DNA of 64,000 nt from Lachnospiraceae bacterium (GTDB lineage Bacteria > Bacillota > Clostridia > Lachnospirales > Lachnospiraceae), in assembly GCA_017469945.1 (NCBI GenBank), contig JAFUFI010000020.1, forward strand, positions 96,191-160,190, given 5' to 3'. Shown piece by piece: positions 42,782 through 50,811 of this stretch. The position numbers were made by a program, and so were the translations under genes. How positions within the stretch are numbered: position 1 is the first letter of the stretch; every line of letters begins with the position of its first letter. The notes beneath the pieces were generated by a model that saw only the letters and a list, made by a program, of their open reading frames with translations, searched no databases and was not told where the DNA came from.

Positions 42782-44845
42782 TTAAAGTTTCTTTATCTGC
42801 TCCGATTCGATGATGAATTTAACGGTGCAGTCCTCATCTTCCCCTGCTCCCGCAAAGGTGTTGTAAGCCTTTCCCATATCGGAAATAGCCTTGATACGGT
42901 CCTTCATACCGTCCATGTCCGTATCAAACACCTTGGTCAGCTTGCTGATTCCTTCATCATTGAATTTGATCATACCGTCATTAAGCTTAACAGTACCGTT
43001 AAGGAGCTCGCTTGCTCCGTTTGAAAGCTGTGCGCTTCCGTCAGCCAAAGCCTTGGATCCGTTAACAAGAGTACCCGAGGCTGAAGTAAGTTTATTTGCT
43101 CCTCCTGCAAGTTCTGCAGTTCCTGCTTTAAGAGAAGCTGCTCCATTCTGAAGAGCTGCCGCACCATCGGTTAATGATTTTATCTTTGCCTGTGACTCCT
43201 CTGATGAAAGTTGTGCGTATGAGCTTGAAAGACTGCTTGCAAGGGCTGCAGCTCCGGACTGAAGGCTTTGACCGCTTTCACCTGCGGTTGTAAGAGCTGC
43301 ATTTATCTGACTCTTTGCCTGATTTGCTCCGTTTGCTGCCGCAACGGCCGCTACCTGCTTAGCAGTAGCGTCCGTTGCCTGATCAACGATACCGGGAATT
43401 ACCTGAGCTGATACCTGGGCTACCATACCCTGAACAAGCTGAACCTGCTCCTCGGTAAAGCCTGCCGCAAGAAGCTGATCTGCAGGCAGATACTGAAGCA
43501 TTGCTGCAGATGCGGTCTCTCCGCTTACTGTTCCCGTAACGGTGATCTGACTTACATCAATTGTTGAAGGATCTGTGGGAACCGAAGTAGCTGCGATAAC
43601 CTGATCGATTCCTGCGCTGATCTGACCGGCAGCGTTTGCTGCAGTACCGACTCCGGATGCAATGTTTCCGACCTGAGCCGCAAGTGTATCAACACCGGTT
43701 TTCAGTGCGGCTGCACCTTCACTTAATGAAGCCGCGCCGGAATCAAGTTTTGATATTCCGCCTGCCAGCTGTGATGCACCATTGGTGTATTCAACAACTC
43801 CATTGTAGAGGCTGTTACTTCCGCTTGCCAGAGAGTTGCTGCCATCTGCCAGTTTCTGAGCTCCATCCTTAAGAGCGCCGGTTCCGTCTGCAAGTTCTTT
43901 TCCTGCGCTGCTGAACTTGTCCATAGAATCCCTCATGTCTGACACAGAAGTATTTGAATCAAGATCGATGGCATCAAGGCCGATAGCTCTTGTGATATCT
44001 GAGGTAACCAGAGTGATGATCATTCCTGATTCGAAGTCTGTAACGTCAGCCTCAATAACTACATTCTCAGGGATGCTTATCTCATCTTCAATGTTTTCAA
44101 GAAGTCTGTTGTCTACGGCTTTCCCTCCGCTTAAGCTTTCTACAAGTCCGGGGAATGCCATTCCTACGATGATATTTCTTTTTCCGTCAGCAACAGCTGC
44201 ACCGTTGGTTACTTTAATATTCCTGAACTTTTCCTCATCAAGAGTAAGGGCACTGACTGCTGCGAAGGGTGTATAAATAGTTTCATCTTTTCCACCGATC
44301 TTTACGATATTTGCGGAATTGTTCTTATAATTAAGAGTGATCTTAACATGTCCGCTCTTTCCCGCAAGATCTTTTGCAGCTATTTCCTTTGAATCAAGCT
44401 CGTATGTGATATTTACATCAACGGGAAGCTTTTTATCTGTGGTTCCCTGATAATAGATATCGCTTCCGTTTGCGCTCCATGTAAGCTTGGTTCCGTCTGC
44501 TTTATAGGTTTCCTTACCCTTTACATTAACGATATCTGTAAGATAGGTCTCATCCTCAAGCTGCGCAGTTTTTTCTGTATTCTTAAGATGATCGCTTACG
44601 ATGATGGAATTAACGCTTCCGCTTGCATCGGTCTTAACAAATACAGTCTCTTCTTTGCCTGCTTCGCTTGATCCGACACCTGCTACCTTGCTGACAACAT
44701 CAGTAAGGATCTCTTCATCCGATGACGTTAAAACTTTTGTTACTGTATTAGCGTCAGATACCCCAAAAGGTAAACTGCATGAGCAAAAACTCATGGCCAT
44801 CAATGTGCTACATAATATTACGGCTAGTGCCTTCTTTCTTTTCAT
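42782..44845 (-). CDS. Exported protein with L-x-x-G heptad repeats, MMPL partner
   Basis: A 687-residue exported protein. An N-terminal signal (ending near SFCSC, possibly a lipoprotein) is followed by a beta-rich region and then long stretches of repeats such as LADGTGALKDGAQKLADGS and LNNGTVKL-type units, i.e. the X-X-X-Leu-X-X-Gly heptad pattern found in YhgE/Pip-like and MMPL-associated proteins, which form extended coiled structures. The start codon overlaps the MMPL stop (ATGA), and AAGGAGG is upstream, so it is translationally coupled to the pump. It probably forms an extracellular part of the efflux or lipid-export machine. No enzyme motif is seen. Confidence 0.8.
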   Translation of the reverse strand: MKRKKALAVILCSTLMAMSFCSCSLPFGVSDANTVTKVLTSSDEEILTDVVSKVAGVGSSEAGKEETVFVKTDASGSVNSIIVSDHLKNTEKTAQLEDETYLTDIVNVKGKETYKADGTKLTWSANGSDIYYQGTTDKKLPVDVNITYELDSKEIAAKDLAGKSGHVKITLNYKNNSANIVKIGGKDETIYTPFAAVSALTLDEEKFRNIKVTNGAAVADGKRNIIVGMAFPGLVESLSGGKAVDNRLLENIEDEISIPENVVIEADVTDFESGMIITLVTSDITRAIGLDAIDLDSNTSVSDMRDSMDKFSSAGKELADGTGALKDGAQKLADGSNSLASGSNSLYNGVVEYTNGASQLAGGISKLDSGAASLSEGAAALKTGVDTLAAQVGNIASGVGTAANAAGQISAGIDQVIAATSVPTDPSTIDVSQITVTGTVSGETASAAMLQYLPADQLLAAGFTEEQVQLVQGMVAQVSAQVIPGIVDQATDATAKQVAAVAAANGANQAKSQINAALTTAGESGQSLQSGAAALASSLSSSYAQLSSEESQAKIKSLTDGAAALQNGAASLKAGTAELAGGANKLTSASGTLVNGSKALADGSAQLSNGASELLNGTVKLNDGMIKFNDEGISKLTKVFDTDMDGMKDRIKAISDMGKAYNTFAGAGEDEDCTVKFIIESEQIKKL

Positions 44846-46944
44846 GACAATGCCTCCTTACATTCCTTTCTTTTCTTTTCCAAAAATCCAATTGATGTAT
44901 GGCATATAACTTTATCAAATATCATCAGCATGGTTGGAAGCATGGTAAGTACGATGACCATACTGATAAGGGCTCCTCTTGCCATAAGAGCGCAGAGGGA
45001 ACTGATCATATCAATGTTACTGATAAGCCCTACTCCGAAGGTTGCTGCGAAAAAGCTTAATGCGCTGACCATTACGGATCTCATGCTTGCTTTATGTGCA
45101 ATGAGGACTGCTTCCTTCTTGTCCGCTCCTCTTGACCTTTCCTTTTTATATCTGGTGGTCATTAAGATTGCATAGTCAACGGTTGATCCGAGCTGGATGG
45201 TTCCGATAACGATGGAAGCAACAAAAGGAAGGACCGTTCCGGTATAGTACGGGATTCCCATGTTGATAAATATCGCAAGTTCAATGACTCCAACCAGGAT
45301 AATAGGAAGGCTCACTGACTTAAATACAAATGCGATGATAAGGAAGATCGCGCCGATTGAAACCTCGCTGACCTTTGCAAAATCCTTATCCGTGATCTCG
45401 ATAAGATCCTTTGTGCAGGGAGCTTCTCCCACAAGGAGTGCATCTTTATCGTAGGATTTGATGATCTTACTGATGCTGCTGCACTGAGCGTTTACCTCAT
45501 CGCTGGCAACTTTGTATTCGCTCATTACAAGAAGCAGTTTATAGTCATCGCTTTCTAAATCTCCCGTTAATTTCTGAGGAAGGAAATCTCTTGGAATGCC
45601 GGGACCTACGATTGAATCAAGGCCCAGGACATTTTTAACTCCCTCTACTTCTTTTAATTCCTCGATCATGCTCTCGGTATCCGCCAAAGGCATGTCCGTA
45701 TCATAGAGGACCATATGAGTGCTGTTCATTTCAAACAGATCGTTTAGCTTGGTATTTGCCACAACGCTTGGAAGATCCGTAGGAAGGGATGTATCAAGGT
45801 TGTAATAAACCGATGTGTTCTTGTATCCGAATACTGCAGGGATCAAAAGGACAACGAACAGTATCGCAAATATCTGGTTGTGGTTAACAATGAATTCGGA
45901 TACCTTCGGCATCTCAGGAAGGAGCGCTTTGTGCTTTGTCCTTTGAATAGCCTTATCAAAAATAAGGATCATTGAAGGCAAAACGGTTATGCAGGAGAGC
46001 ACTCCTATGAGAACGCCCTTGGCCATTACTATGCCCAGGTCAAGGCCAAGTGTAAAGCTCATGAAGCAAAGTGCAACGAATCCGGCTACGGTTGTAATAG
46101 AGCTTCCTATTACGGAGGTTATGGTGCCGGAAATGGCATGTGCCATGGCCCTTTCTTTGTTGTTATCAAATCTTACAAGGTTTTCTTCGTAACTGTGCCA
46201 GAGGAATATTGAATAGTCCATGGTAACGCCCAGCTGAAGTACCGCTGCAAGAGCTTTTGTGATGTAGGATATCTCGCCCAGGAACACATTTGATCCAAGG
46301 TTATAAAGTATTGCCATTCCTATACTTAACAAGAAGAATACAGGAGCAAGGAATGAATCCATGGTAAGGGACAAAACAACCAAAGCAAGCACAACTGCGA
46401 TAAGAACGTAAAGGGGAGTTTCTTTTTCGGAGAGATCCTTAGTGTCTGAAACCACCGCGCTCATACCGCTTAAGAAGCACTGCTCTCCCGCTACCTTTCT
46501 GATCTCTTTTATTGCATTCATGGTTCCGTCGGATGATGTGGTATCGTCAAAGACAACCGCCATCATTGTTGCATCACCGTTATTGAAGGCTTCATAGAGA
46601 TTATCCGGAAGCATCTCCATAGGGATCGAAAGGTCTGCAAAGGAATCGTACCAAAGGACCTTGGCTACATGATCCACGTCTTCAACCTTTTCTTTGATCT
46701 TCGCCGCGTCCTGCTCTTCCATTCCTTCAACTATCAGGAAGGAAACAGCTCCGGTTCCGAATTCGTCCACGAGAATATCCTGTCCCACCATTGTCTCTAT
46801 TTCCTTGGGAAGGTAATAGAGGATGTCGTAATTTACTCTCGTCTTCATATAGCCCAGTGCCGAGGGTATCAGAAGCAGAAGTGACAGGATGAAGATCGGA
46901 ACTTTGAACTTAACAATCTTTTTTCCTAAGTTAATCATTTTCAT
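44842..46944 (-). CDS. MMPL/RND-family transporter
   Basis: A 700-residue protein with two halves, each with a large outer loop and a cluster of six helices, the MMPL/RND layout. Typical motifs are LGVTMDYSIFLWHSY in the first half and LGSTVDYAILMTTRY in the second; the paired Asp-Tyr in these helices carries the proton relay. Family members export lipids, peptides or drugs. A divergent TetR gene lies 148 bp away with two operator palindromes between, so expression is likely induced by a pump substrate. The heptad-repeat protein follows. Confidence 0.93.
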   Translation of the reverse strand: MKMINLGKKIVKFKVPIFILSLLLLIPSALGYMKTRVNYDILYYLPKEIETMVGQDILVDEFGTGAVSFLIVEGMEEQDAAKIKEKVEDVDHVAKVLWYDSFADLSIPMEMLPDNLYEAFNNGDATMMAVVFDDTTSSDGTMNAIKEIRKVAGEQCFLSGMSAVVSDTKDLSEKETPLYVLIAVVLALVVLSLTMDSFLAPVFFLLSIGMAILYNLGSNVFLGEISYITKALAAVLQLGVTMDYSIFLWHSYEENLVRFDNNKERAMAHAISGTITSVIGSSITTVAGFVALCFMSFTLGLDLGIVMAKGVLIGVLSCITVLPSMILIFDKAIQRTKHKALLPEMPKVSEFIVNHNQIFAILFVVLLIPAVFGYKNTSVYYNLDTSLPTDLPSVVANTKLNDLFEMNSTHMVLYDTDMPLADTESMIEELKEVEGVKNVLGLDSIVGPGIPRDFLPQKLTGDLESDDYKLLLVMSEYKVASDEVNAQCSSISKIIKSYDKDALLVGEAPCTKDLIEITDKDFAKVSEVSIGAIFLIIAFVFKSVSLPIILVGVIELAIFINMGIPYYTGTVLPFVASIVIGTIQLGSTVDYAILMTTRYKKERSRGADKKEAVLIAHKASMRSVMVSALSFFAATFGVGLISNIDMISSLCALMARGALISMVIVLTMLPTMLMIFDKVICHTSIGFLEKKRKECKEALS

Positions 46945-46959
46945 TCTCCTCTCAAAAAA

Positions 46960-47013
46960 TGACCATCGTTCATTTTTATAAGAGGGTTATATCATTTTTC
47001 TGACCATTGGTCA
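46960..47013. promoter_or_regulatory. Two TetR operators between the MMPL operon and tetR
   Basis: TGACCATTGGTCA (47001-47013) is a perfect 13-bp palindrome and TGACCATCGTTCA (46960-46972) is an imperfect copy 41 bp away. Both sit in the 148-bp divergent gap, so one regulator can control both directions. Confidence 0.75.
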
Positions 47014-47092
47014 ATATTTTTTGCAAACTTTATTGATTTTTTATTTTTTATGTGTAAAAATCAATATTAGAAATACTTAGAAAGGTTTACTT

Positions 47093-47695
47093 ATGGGAAA
47101 GGCCGAGACTAATAAACAAAAGAAAAGAGAATCTCTGCTGAACACAGCATTCGATCTTTTTACAACAAAGGGAATAAACAACACTTCCATCGCAGATATC
47201 GTGGAAGCGGCGGGGGTCGCCAAGGGAACGTTTTATTTATACTTTAAGGATAAATACGATATAAACAGCAAGCTTCTTGTTCACAAAGCTACTCTACTGT
47301 TTGAATCAGCCCTTGAAAGACTGCATAAAAGGGGAATCAGTGATATAAGAGAAAAGATATTCTTTGTCCTGGACGATATCATAAGCGCTCTTACCAAAGA
47401 CAAGGTGCTGCTTATGTTTATCTCCAAGAATCTGGGACTGGGATTTTCAAGATATATGATGGAGAGCCCGGCAGTCATGGAAGAAGAACCCATTAAGGAA
47501 GCAACCAGGCAGTTCCTTGATGACATCGGAAATACCATTACCGATCCGAAGCTTATGATGTACATGATAATAGAATTGACAGGAAGCAGTATTTATTCAG
47601 CCATACTTTATGAGCAGCCCGTAACCATAGATGAACTAAAGCCCCATCTCTTTACGGCCATCGGATCCATCATCGATCAATTTACAAAAAAATGA
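47093..47695 (+). CDS. TetR/AcrR-family repressor
   Basis: A 200-residue regulator. The N-terminal helix-turn-helix is NTSIADIVEAAGVAKGTFYLYFKDK (about 30-54), exact to the TetR pattern; the C-terminal part is an all-helical ligand-binding and dimer domain. It is divergent from the MMPL transporter operon and two palindromes of its expected type lie between, so it is almost certainly that operon's repressor. AGAAAGG is near the ATG. The inducing ligand is unknown. The stop codon overlaps an inverted repeat that may act as its terminator. Confidence 0.92.
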   Translation: MGKAETNKQKKRESLLNTAFDLFTTKGINNTSIADIVEAAGVAKGTFYLYFKDKYDINSKLLVHKATLLFESALERLHKRGISDIREKIFFVLDDIISALTKDKVLLMFISKNLGLGFSRYMMESPAVMEEEPIKEATRQFLDDIGNTITDPKLMMYMIIELTGSSIYSAILYEQPVTIDELKPHLFTAIGSIIDQFTKK

Positions 47696-47738
47696 CCACT
47701 TAACCCCGTCCCCGGTAGACAAAGTCAGGTGGTCATTT
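47690..47738. repeat. Inverted repeat at tetR end with CCCCGTCCCC core (copy C)
   Basis: AAATGACCAC (47690-47699) pairs with GTGGTCATTT (47729-47738). The interior has CCCCGTCCCC as in the repeats at 37.2 and 42.6 kb but the rest has diverged. It overlaps the tetR stop codon and runs into the tRNA-Leu terminator. Confidence 0.55.
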
Positions 47739-47790
47739 CCTGCATTAAAAAAAGGATTCATAAGAATCCTTTTTTTAATGCAGGAAATGA
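47733..47790. repeat. 27-bp perfect inverted repeat that includes the tRNA-Leu 3' end
   Basis: The arms 47733-47759 and 47764-47790 are perfectly complementary around a 4-base loop. The inner AAAAAAAGGATTC/GAATCCTTTTTTT part is a good intrinsic terminator in both directions. The outer part repeats, inverted, the last 11 bases of tRNA-Leu (TCATTTCCTGC), which a normal terminator does not need. Confidence 0.85.
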
Positions 47791-47862
47791 GACTCGAACT
47801 CACAAGGGATTGCTCCCACACGGACCTGAACCGTGCGCGTCTACCAATTCCGCCATTCCTGC
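47780..47862 (-). tRNA. tRNA-Leu (anticodon CAG)
   Basis: An 83-base class II tRNA. The acceptor stem GCAGGAA pairs with TTCCTGC; the D arm has GGCGGAATTGGTAGACGC as in leucine tRNAs; the anticodon arm GCACGGTTCAGGTCCGTGT has CAG at 47828-47826; a variable arm GGGAGCAATCCC and the T loop GTTCGAG follow. CCA is not encoded. It decodes CUG. Confidence 0.96.
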
Positions 47863-47925
47863 GCAGCGCGTTTGTTTTGCGCAACAAATGAAATATACAC
47901 TAATTAGAGCGAACTGTCAAGGAGG

Positions 47926-49272
47926 CTATATCTTTATCTTTGTCCATTTTCCGGCTCTAAATCTGACGGATCCGAAAATAAATCTTGATACCTGATCCGC
48001 AAGTATTCCCATCCAAACACCGTTTATGCCTAAACCCAGCGTATAACCGCAAACATACGAGAAAACGGTTCGTATGATCGTAACACTGATAATAGAAGCC
48101 ATCGCCGTGTATCCGGTATCTCCGGCGCCCCTTAAGCATCCCATATATATAACCTGAGAAACCTGGAAAATAACTACAAGCATGATTATCCTTGTGATAG
48201 CCGTTCCGATCTTTACAATCTCCTCTTCCCGGAAAAATGCGGACATCAGCGCTCTTCCGCCAAACAGATACAGGCAGGCAAGCCCGATAGATACCACAAG
48301 CCCCATCATCCGGCAGGTTCTTCCGTACTCTTTCGCAAGATCCTCATTGCTTTCGCCAAGGCTCCTTCCGATAAGAGCAACTGCCGTTGACTGGAAACCG
48401 TCTCCGAAGGAGAAGGAAAGACTCATTATGTTCATTCCGACCTGGTGCGCCGCCATCTGCGCAGTACCCATATCCGCGGCCATAATAGCCGTAGCCATAA
48501 ATCCTATTCGCATAAGAATCTGTTCAAAGAATACAGAGTATCCGACTTTAACGAGAGATTTAAATGCGCCGAAAGCCGGACTAATCTTATTTTTAACTAT
48601 GTAAGGTATACTTACAAAGCAATCCTTCTTAAATAAAGAGATAACGCTCATCACGCTGGCCACGGATGAACCGAGGACTGTTGCTATAGCAGCTCCCACA
48701 ACGCCGAGAGCCGGGAAACCGAATTTACCGCCGATCAATAAGTAGTTAAAGACAATGTTTACAAGATTGGAAGTAACATTGGTTCGCATTGTAATCTTTG
48801 TATTACCCGCGCCCCTTTGGGCAGAGTTTATTCCCATCGAAATACAATTGAAGATAATTCCACCCATGACAATCCTGAAATACGCCGTAGCAAGATCGTG
48901 TGTATCCTCGTTGGATCCGCAAAGCTTTATTACGTCACCGGCGAAAAATACCAGCAAGGCCCCAATAATAACGGATGCAATAATTATAAACACAAGGCCT
49001 GAAATCAGGATCCGGTTGGCATCTTCTTTTCTATCCTCACCCTTCCGCCTCGCAACAAGAGCGGACAAAGAAACATTTATCGCAAAAAACATGGAAAGTC
49101 CCATAAGCTTTGGCTGAGTTGTCAGACCTACAGCCGCAACTTCATTGCTTCCGAGTCCGCTTACCATGTATGAATCAACCAGCGCTACAAAAGCGGCAAA
49201 AAAAGATTCCACCACAGCGGGCCAAGCCATATTTATTGTTTCTTTTACTATTTTCCTATCAAACTTCTTCAT
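47926..49272 (-). CDS. MATE-family efflux transporter
   Basis: A 448-residue protein with 12 helices, exporting drugs or metabolites by Na+ or H+ exchange. The N-terminal half begins AWPAVVESFFAAFVALVDSYMVSGLG (the MATE signature, with the acidic residues of helix 1) and repeats in the second half with ILMRIGFMATAIMAADMG. Length and the two-fold pseudo-repeat match the NorM/DinF group. An operator-like palindrome lies 12 bp upstream of the start codon, so it is probably repressed, but no regulator gene is adjacent. Substrate is unknown. Confidence 0.93.
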   Translation of the reverse strand: MKKFDRKIVKETINMAWPAVVESFFAAFVALVDSYMVSGLGSNEVAAVGLTTQPKLMGLSMFFAINVSLSALVARRKGEDRKEDANRILISGLVFIIIASVIIGALLVFFAGDVIKLCGSNEDTHDLATAYFRIVMGGIIFNCISMGINSAQRGAGNTKITMRTNVTSNLVNIVFNYLLIGGKFGFPALGVVGAAIATVLGSSVASVMSVISLFKKDCFVSIPYIVKNKISPAFGAFKSLVKVGYSVFFEQILMRIGFMATAIMAADMGTAQMAAHQVGMNIMSLSFSFGDGFQSTAVALIGRSLGESNEDLAKEYGRTCRMMGLVVSIGLACLYLFGGRALMSAFFREEEIVKIGTAITRIIMLVVIFQVSQVIYMGCLRGAGDTGYTAMASIISVTIIRTVFSYVCGYTLGLGINGVWMGILADQVSRFIFGSVRFRAGKWTKIKI

Positions 49273-49283
49273 TTTTCATCTTT

Positions 49284-49304
49284 ACTGACGACACTGTCGT
49301 CAGT
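49284..49304. promoter_or_regulatory. Perfect 21-bp operator palindrome before the MATE gene
   Basis: Arms ACTGACGACA and TGTCGTCAGT flank a single C at 49294. The site is 12 bp upstream of the MATE start and would overlap the leader or promoter. The pattern (two 10-bp arms, TGACGACA) looks like a TetR- or MarR-type operator. The regulator must be encoded elsewhere. Confidence 0.7.
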
Positions 49305-49520
49305 TTCCATGTCATCTTTCTGCTTTTTATGCCCTAAAATATAAAATTCAGGTTACATAACTTCATTATTCCGGTTTTATGTCAACGTTAGGCTTTAAAT
49401 ATCTTCCGTTTCTTAATAAATCCAAGACATGAATCCCAACTATTATACTACATACCCAGTTTTATAAATATCAATTAAACGTCTTTTTTGCTAAAAAAAG
49501 AGCGATTTTTTGGGAAATAA

Positions 49521-49549
49521 TTGAATATATCATTCCGGATAAATATAGT
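49521..49549 (+). promoter_or_regulatory. Rubrerythrin promoter
   Basis: TTGAAT (49521-49526) and TATAGT (49544-49549) are spaced by 17 bp, 59 bp before the start codon at 49608. I do not see a clear PerR box (TTATAATnATTATAA) here. Confidence 0.6.
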
Positions 49550-49607
49550 AGAATCAACTTAGATGGCATTCTTACAAACATTAACATGCCACGAAAGGAG
49601 AAAACTA

Positions 49608-50150
49608 ATGGCACAGAACAAGTATTCCGGCACAAAAACAGAGAAAAACCTCTGGGAAGCCTTTGCCGGAGAATCTCAGGCTCGAAACAAATACACATAT
49701 TTTGCATCAGTTGCCAAAAAAGCAGGCTATGAACAAATTGCGGCTATGTTTTTAAAGACAGCGGACAATGAAAAAGAGCATGCAAAACTTTGGTTTAAGG
49801 CTCTCGGAGAGCTTGGCGATACCCCTGCAAATCTTCTTCATGCCGCAGAGGGCGAAAATGCCGAGTGGACCGATATGTACGAAAGGATGGCAAAAGACGC
49901 CGAGGAAGAGGGATTTCCCGAGCTTGCCGCACAGTTCAGAGGCGTTGCAGCCATAGAAAAGCTTCACGAGGAGCGCTATCGTGCCCTTCTTAAAAACGTT
50001 GAGGCTATGGAAGTATTCAAAAAGAGCGGCGTAACTATGTGGGAGTGCCGCAACTGCGGACATGTTGTAGTAGGCCTCGAAGCCCCCGAAGTATGCCCCG
50101 TTTGCAACCATCCCCAGAGCTACTTCGAAGTAAGAGCAGAGAATTATTAG
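49608..50150 (+). CDS. rbr: Rubrerythrin
   Basis: A 180-residue non-haem iron peroxidase that detoxifies hydrogen peroxide in anaerobes. The N-terminal four-helix diiron domain has [24 protein letters not shown] (E-x-x-H) and [10 protein letters not shown] ligand motifs; the C-terminal rubredoxin domain has CRNCGHV and [11 protein letters not shown], the FeS4 site. The usual longer upstream reading starts at 49563, but AAGGAG sits 7 bp before ATG 49608. Desulfoferrodoxin follows 74 bp downstream, the standard pairing for O2 and superoxide defence. Confidence 0.96.
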   Translation: MAQNKYSGTKTEKNLWEAFAGESQARNKYTYFASVAKKAGYEQIAAMFLKTADNEKEHAKLWFKALGELGDTPANLLHAAEGENAEWTDMYERMAKDAEEEGFPELAAQFRGVAAIEKLHEERYRALLKNVEAMEVFKKSGVTMWECRNCGHVVVGLEAPEVCPVCNHPQSYFEVRAENY

Positions 50151-50224
50151 CGATGCGAGCTGCGTACTTTGCAGCCGCATGAAAAGCGAGATGCACTAAC
50201 TGTTATAGTTGAAAGGAGAATTCT

Positions 50225-50593
50225 ATGAAAATCTTTAAGTGTGATACCTGCGGAACTATCGTTGATGAGCTTTTTAAAGGCGGATGCGATCCTTCCTGCT
50301 GCGGAAAGCCTATGACGGAACTCATCCCCGGAACCAGCGACGGAGCCCATGAAAAGCATGTACCCGTTGTCACCTGTGAAGGAAACAAGGTCTGCGTTTC
50401 AGTCGGAAGCGTTGAACATCCTATGCTCGATGCCCACTATATCCAGTGGATCGCTATAGAAACAACAAACGGCGTTCAGAGAAAGTTCTTAAAGCCCGGC
50501 GAAGCGCCCAAAGCAGAATTCCTCCTTGCTGACGGAGAAAGTTTCGTAGCAGCTTACGAATACTGCAATCTCCACGGACTCTGGAAGGCGTAA
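50225..50593 (+). CDS. dfx: Desulfoferrodoxin (superoxide reductase)
   Basis: A 122-residue 2Fe superoxide reductase. The N-terminal desulforedoxin-type FeCys4 site is CDTC then CCGK near residues 6-25; the catalytic Fe(His)4Cys site uses HVPV, VEHPM and HYIQWI plus CNLHG at the C-terminus. It reduces superoxide to peroxide without making O2, so rubrerythrin can finish the job. AAGGAG is about 6 bp before ATG. It has no separate promoter that I can see beyond the rubrerythrin one and ends at a strong hairpin. Confidence 0.96.
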   Translation: MKIFKCDTCGTIVDELFKGGCDPSCCGKPMTELIPGTSDGAHEKHVPVVTCEGNKVCVSVGSVEHPMLDAHYIQWIAIETTNGVQRKFLKPGEAPKAEFLLADGESFVAAYEYCNLHGLWKA

Positions 50594-50658
50594 TTTGCTT
50601 AAATCTACGTAGCGTTAATGCTTCAAACATATTCAGAGTAATAACATTAAATCAATAA

Positions 50659-50713
50659 AAAAGCAGCCTCACGCGCGGCAAACATATTTCTGCCAAGCTG
50701 TGAGCGCTGCTTT
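50659..50713 (+). terminator. Long three-part terminator after desulfoferrodoxin
   Basis: AAAAGCAGC pairs with GCTGCTTT, inside it CTCAC with GTGAG, and inside that GGCA with TGCC, followed by a T-rich run. The A-rich left flank would allow use from both directions. Confidence 0.85.
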
Positions 50714-50811
50714 CTTTATAACTTCTTATGTTTTTCGTAGATCTATTTACAGGTTTAGATTTCTTCTAAATCAATTATTTACCTGCAAACCTTTTCGTTA
50801 AAACAGATCAG

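Noticed and set aside
42782..44845. Coiled-coil cytoskeletal protein
   Set aside because: The N-terminal signal, the L-x-x-G heptads and the coupling to an MMPL pump fit an exported efflux partner better.
47780..47862. Prophage or ICE integrated at tRNA-Leu
   Set aside because: No integrase or att pair nearby; the neighbouring genes are transporters and a TetR regulator.
49471..49707. 78-codon minus-strand frame over the rubrerythrin start
   Set aside because: It lies on the antisense strand of a certain gene and its promoter; no supporting site.
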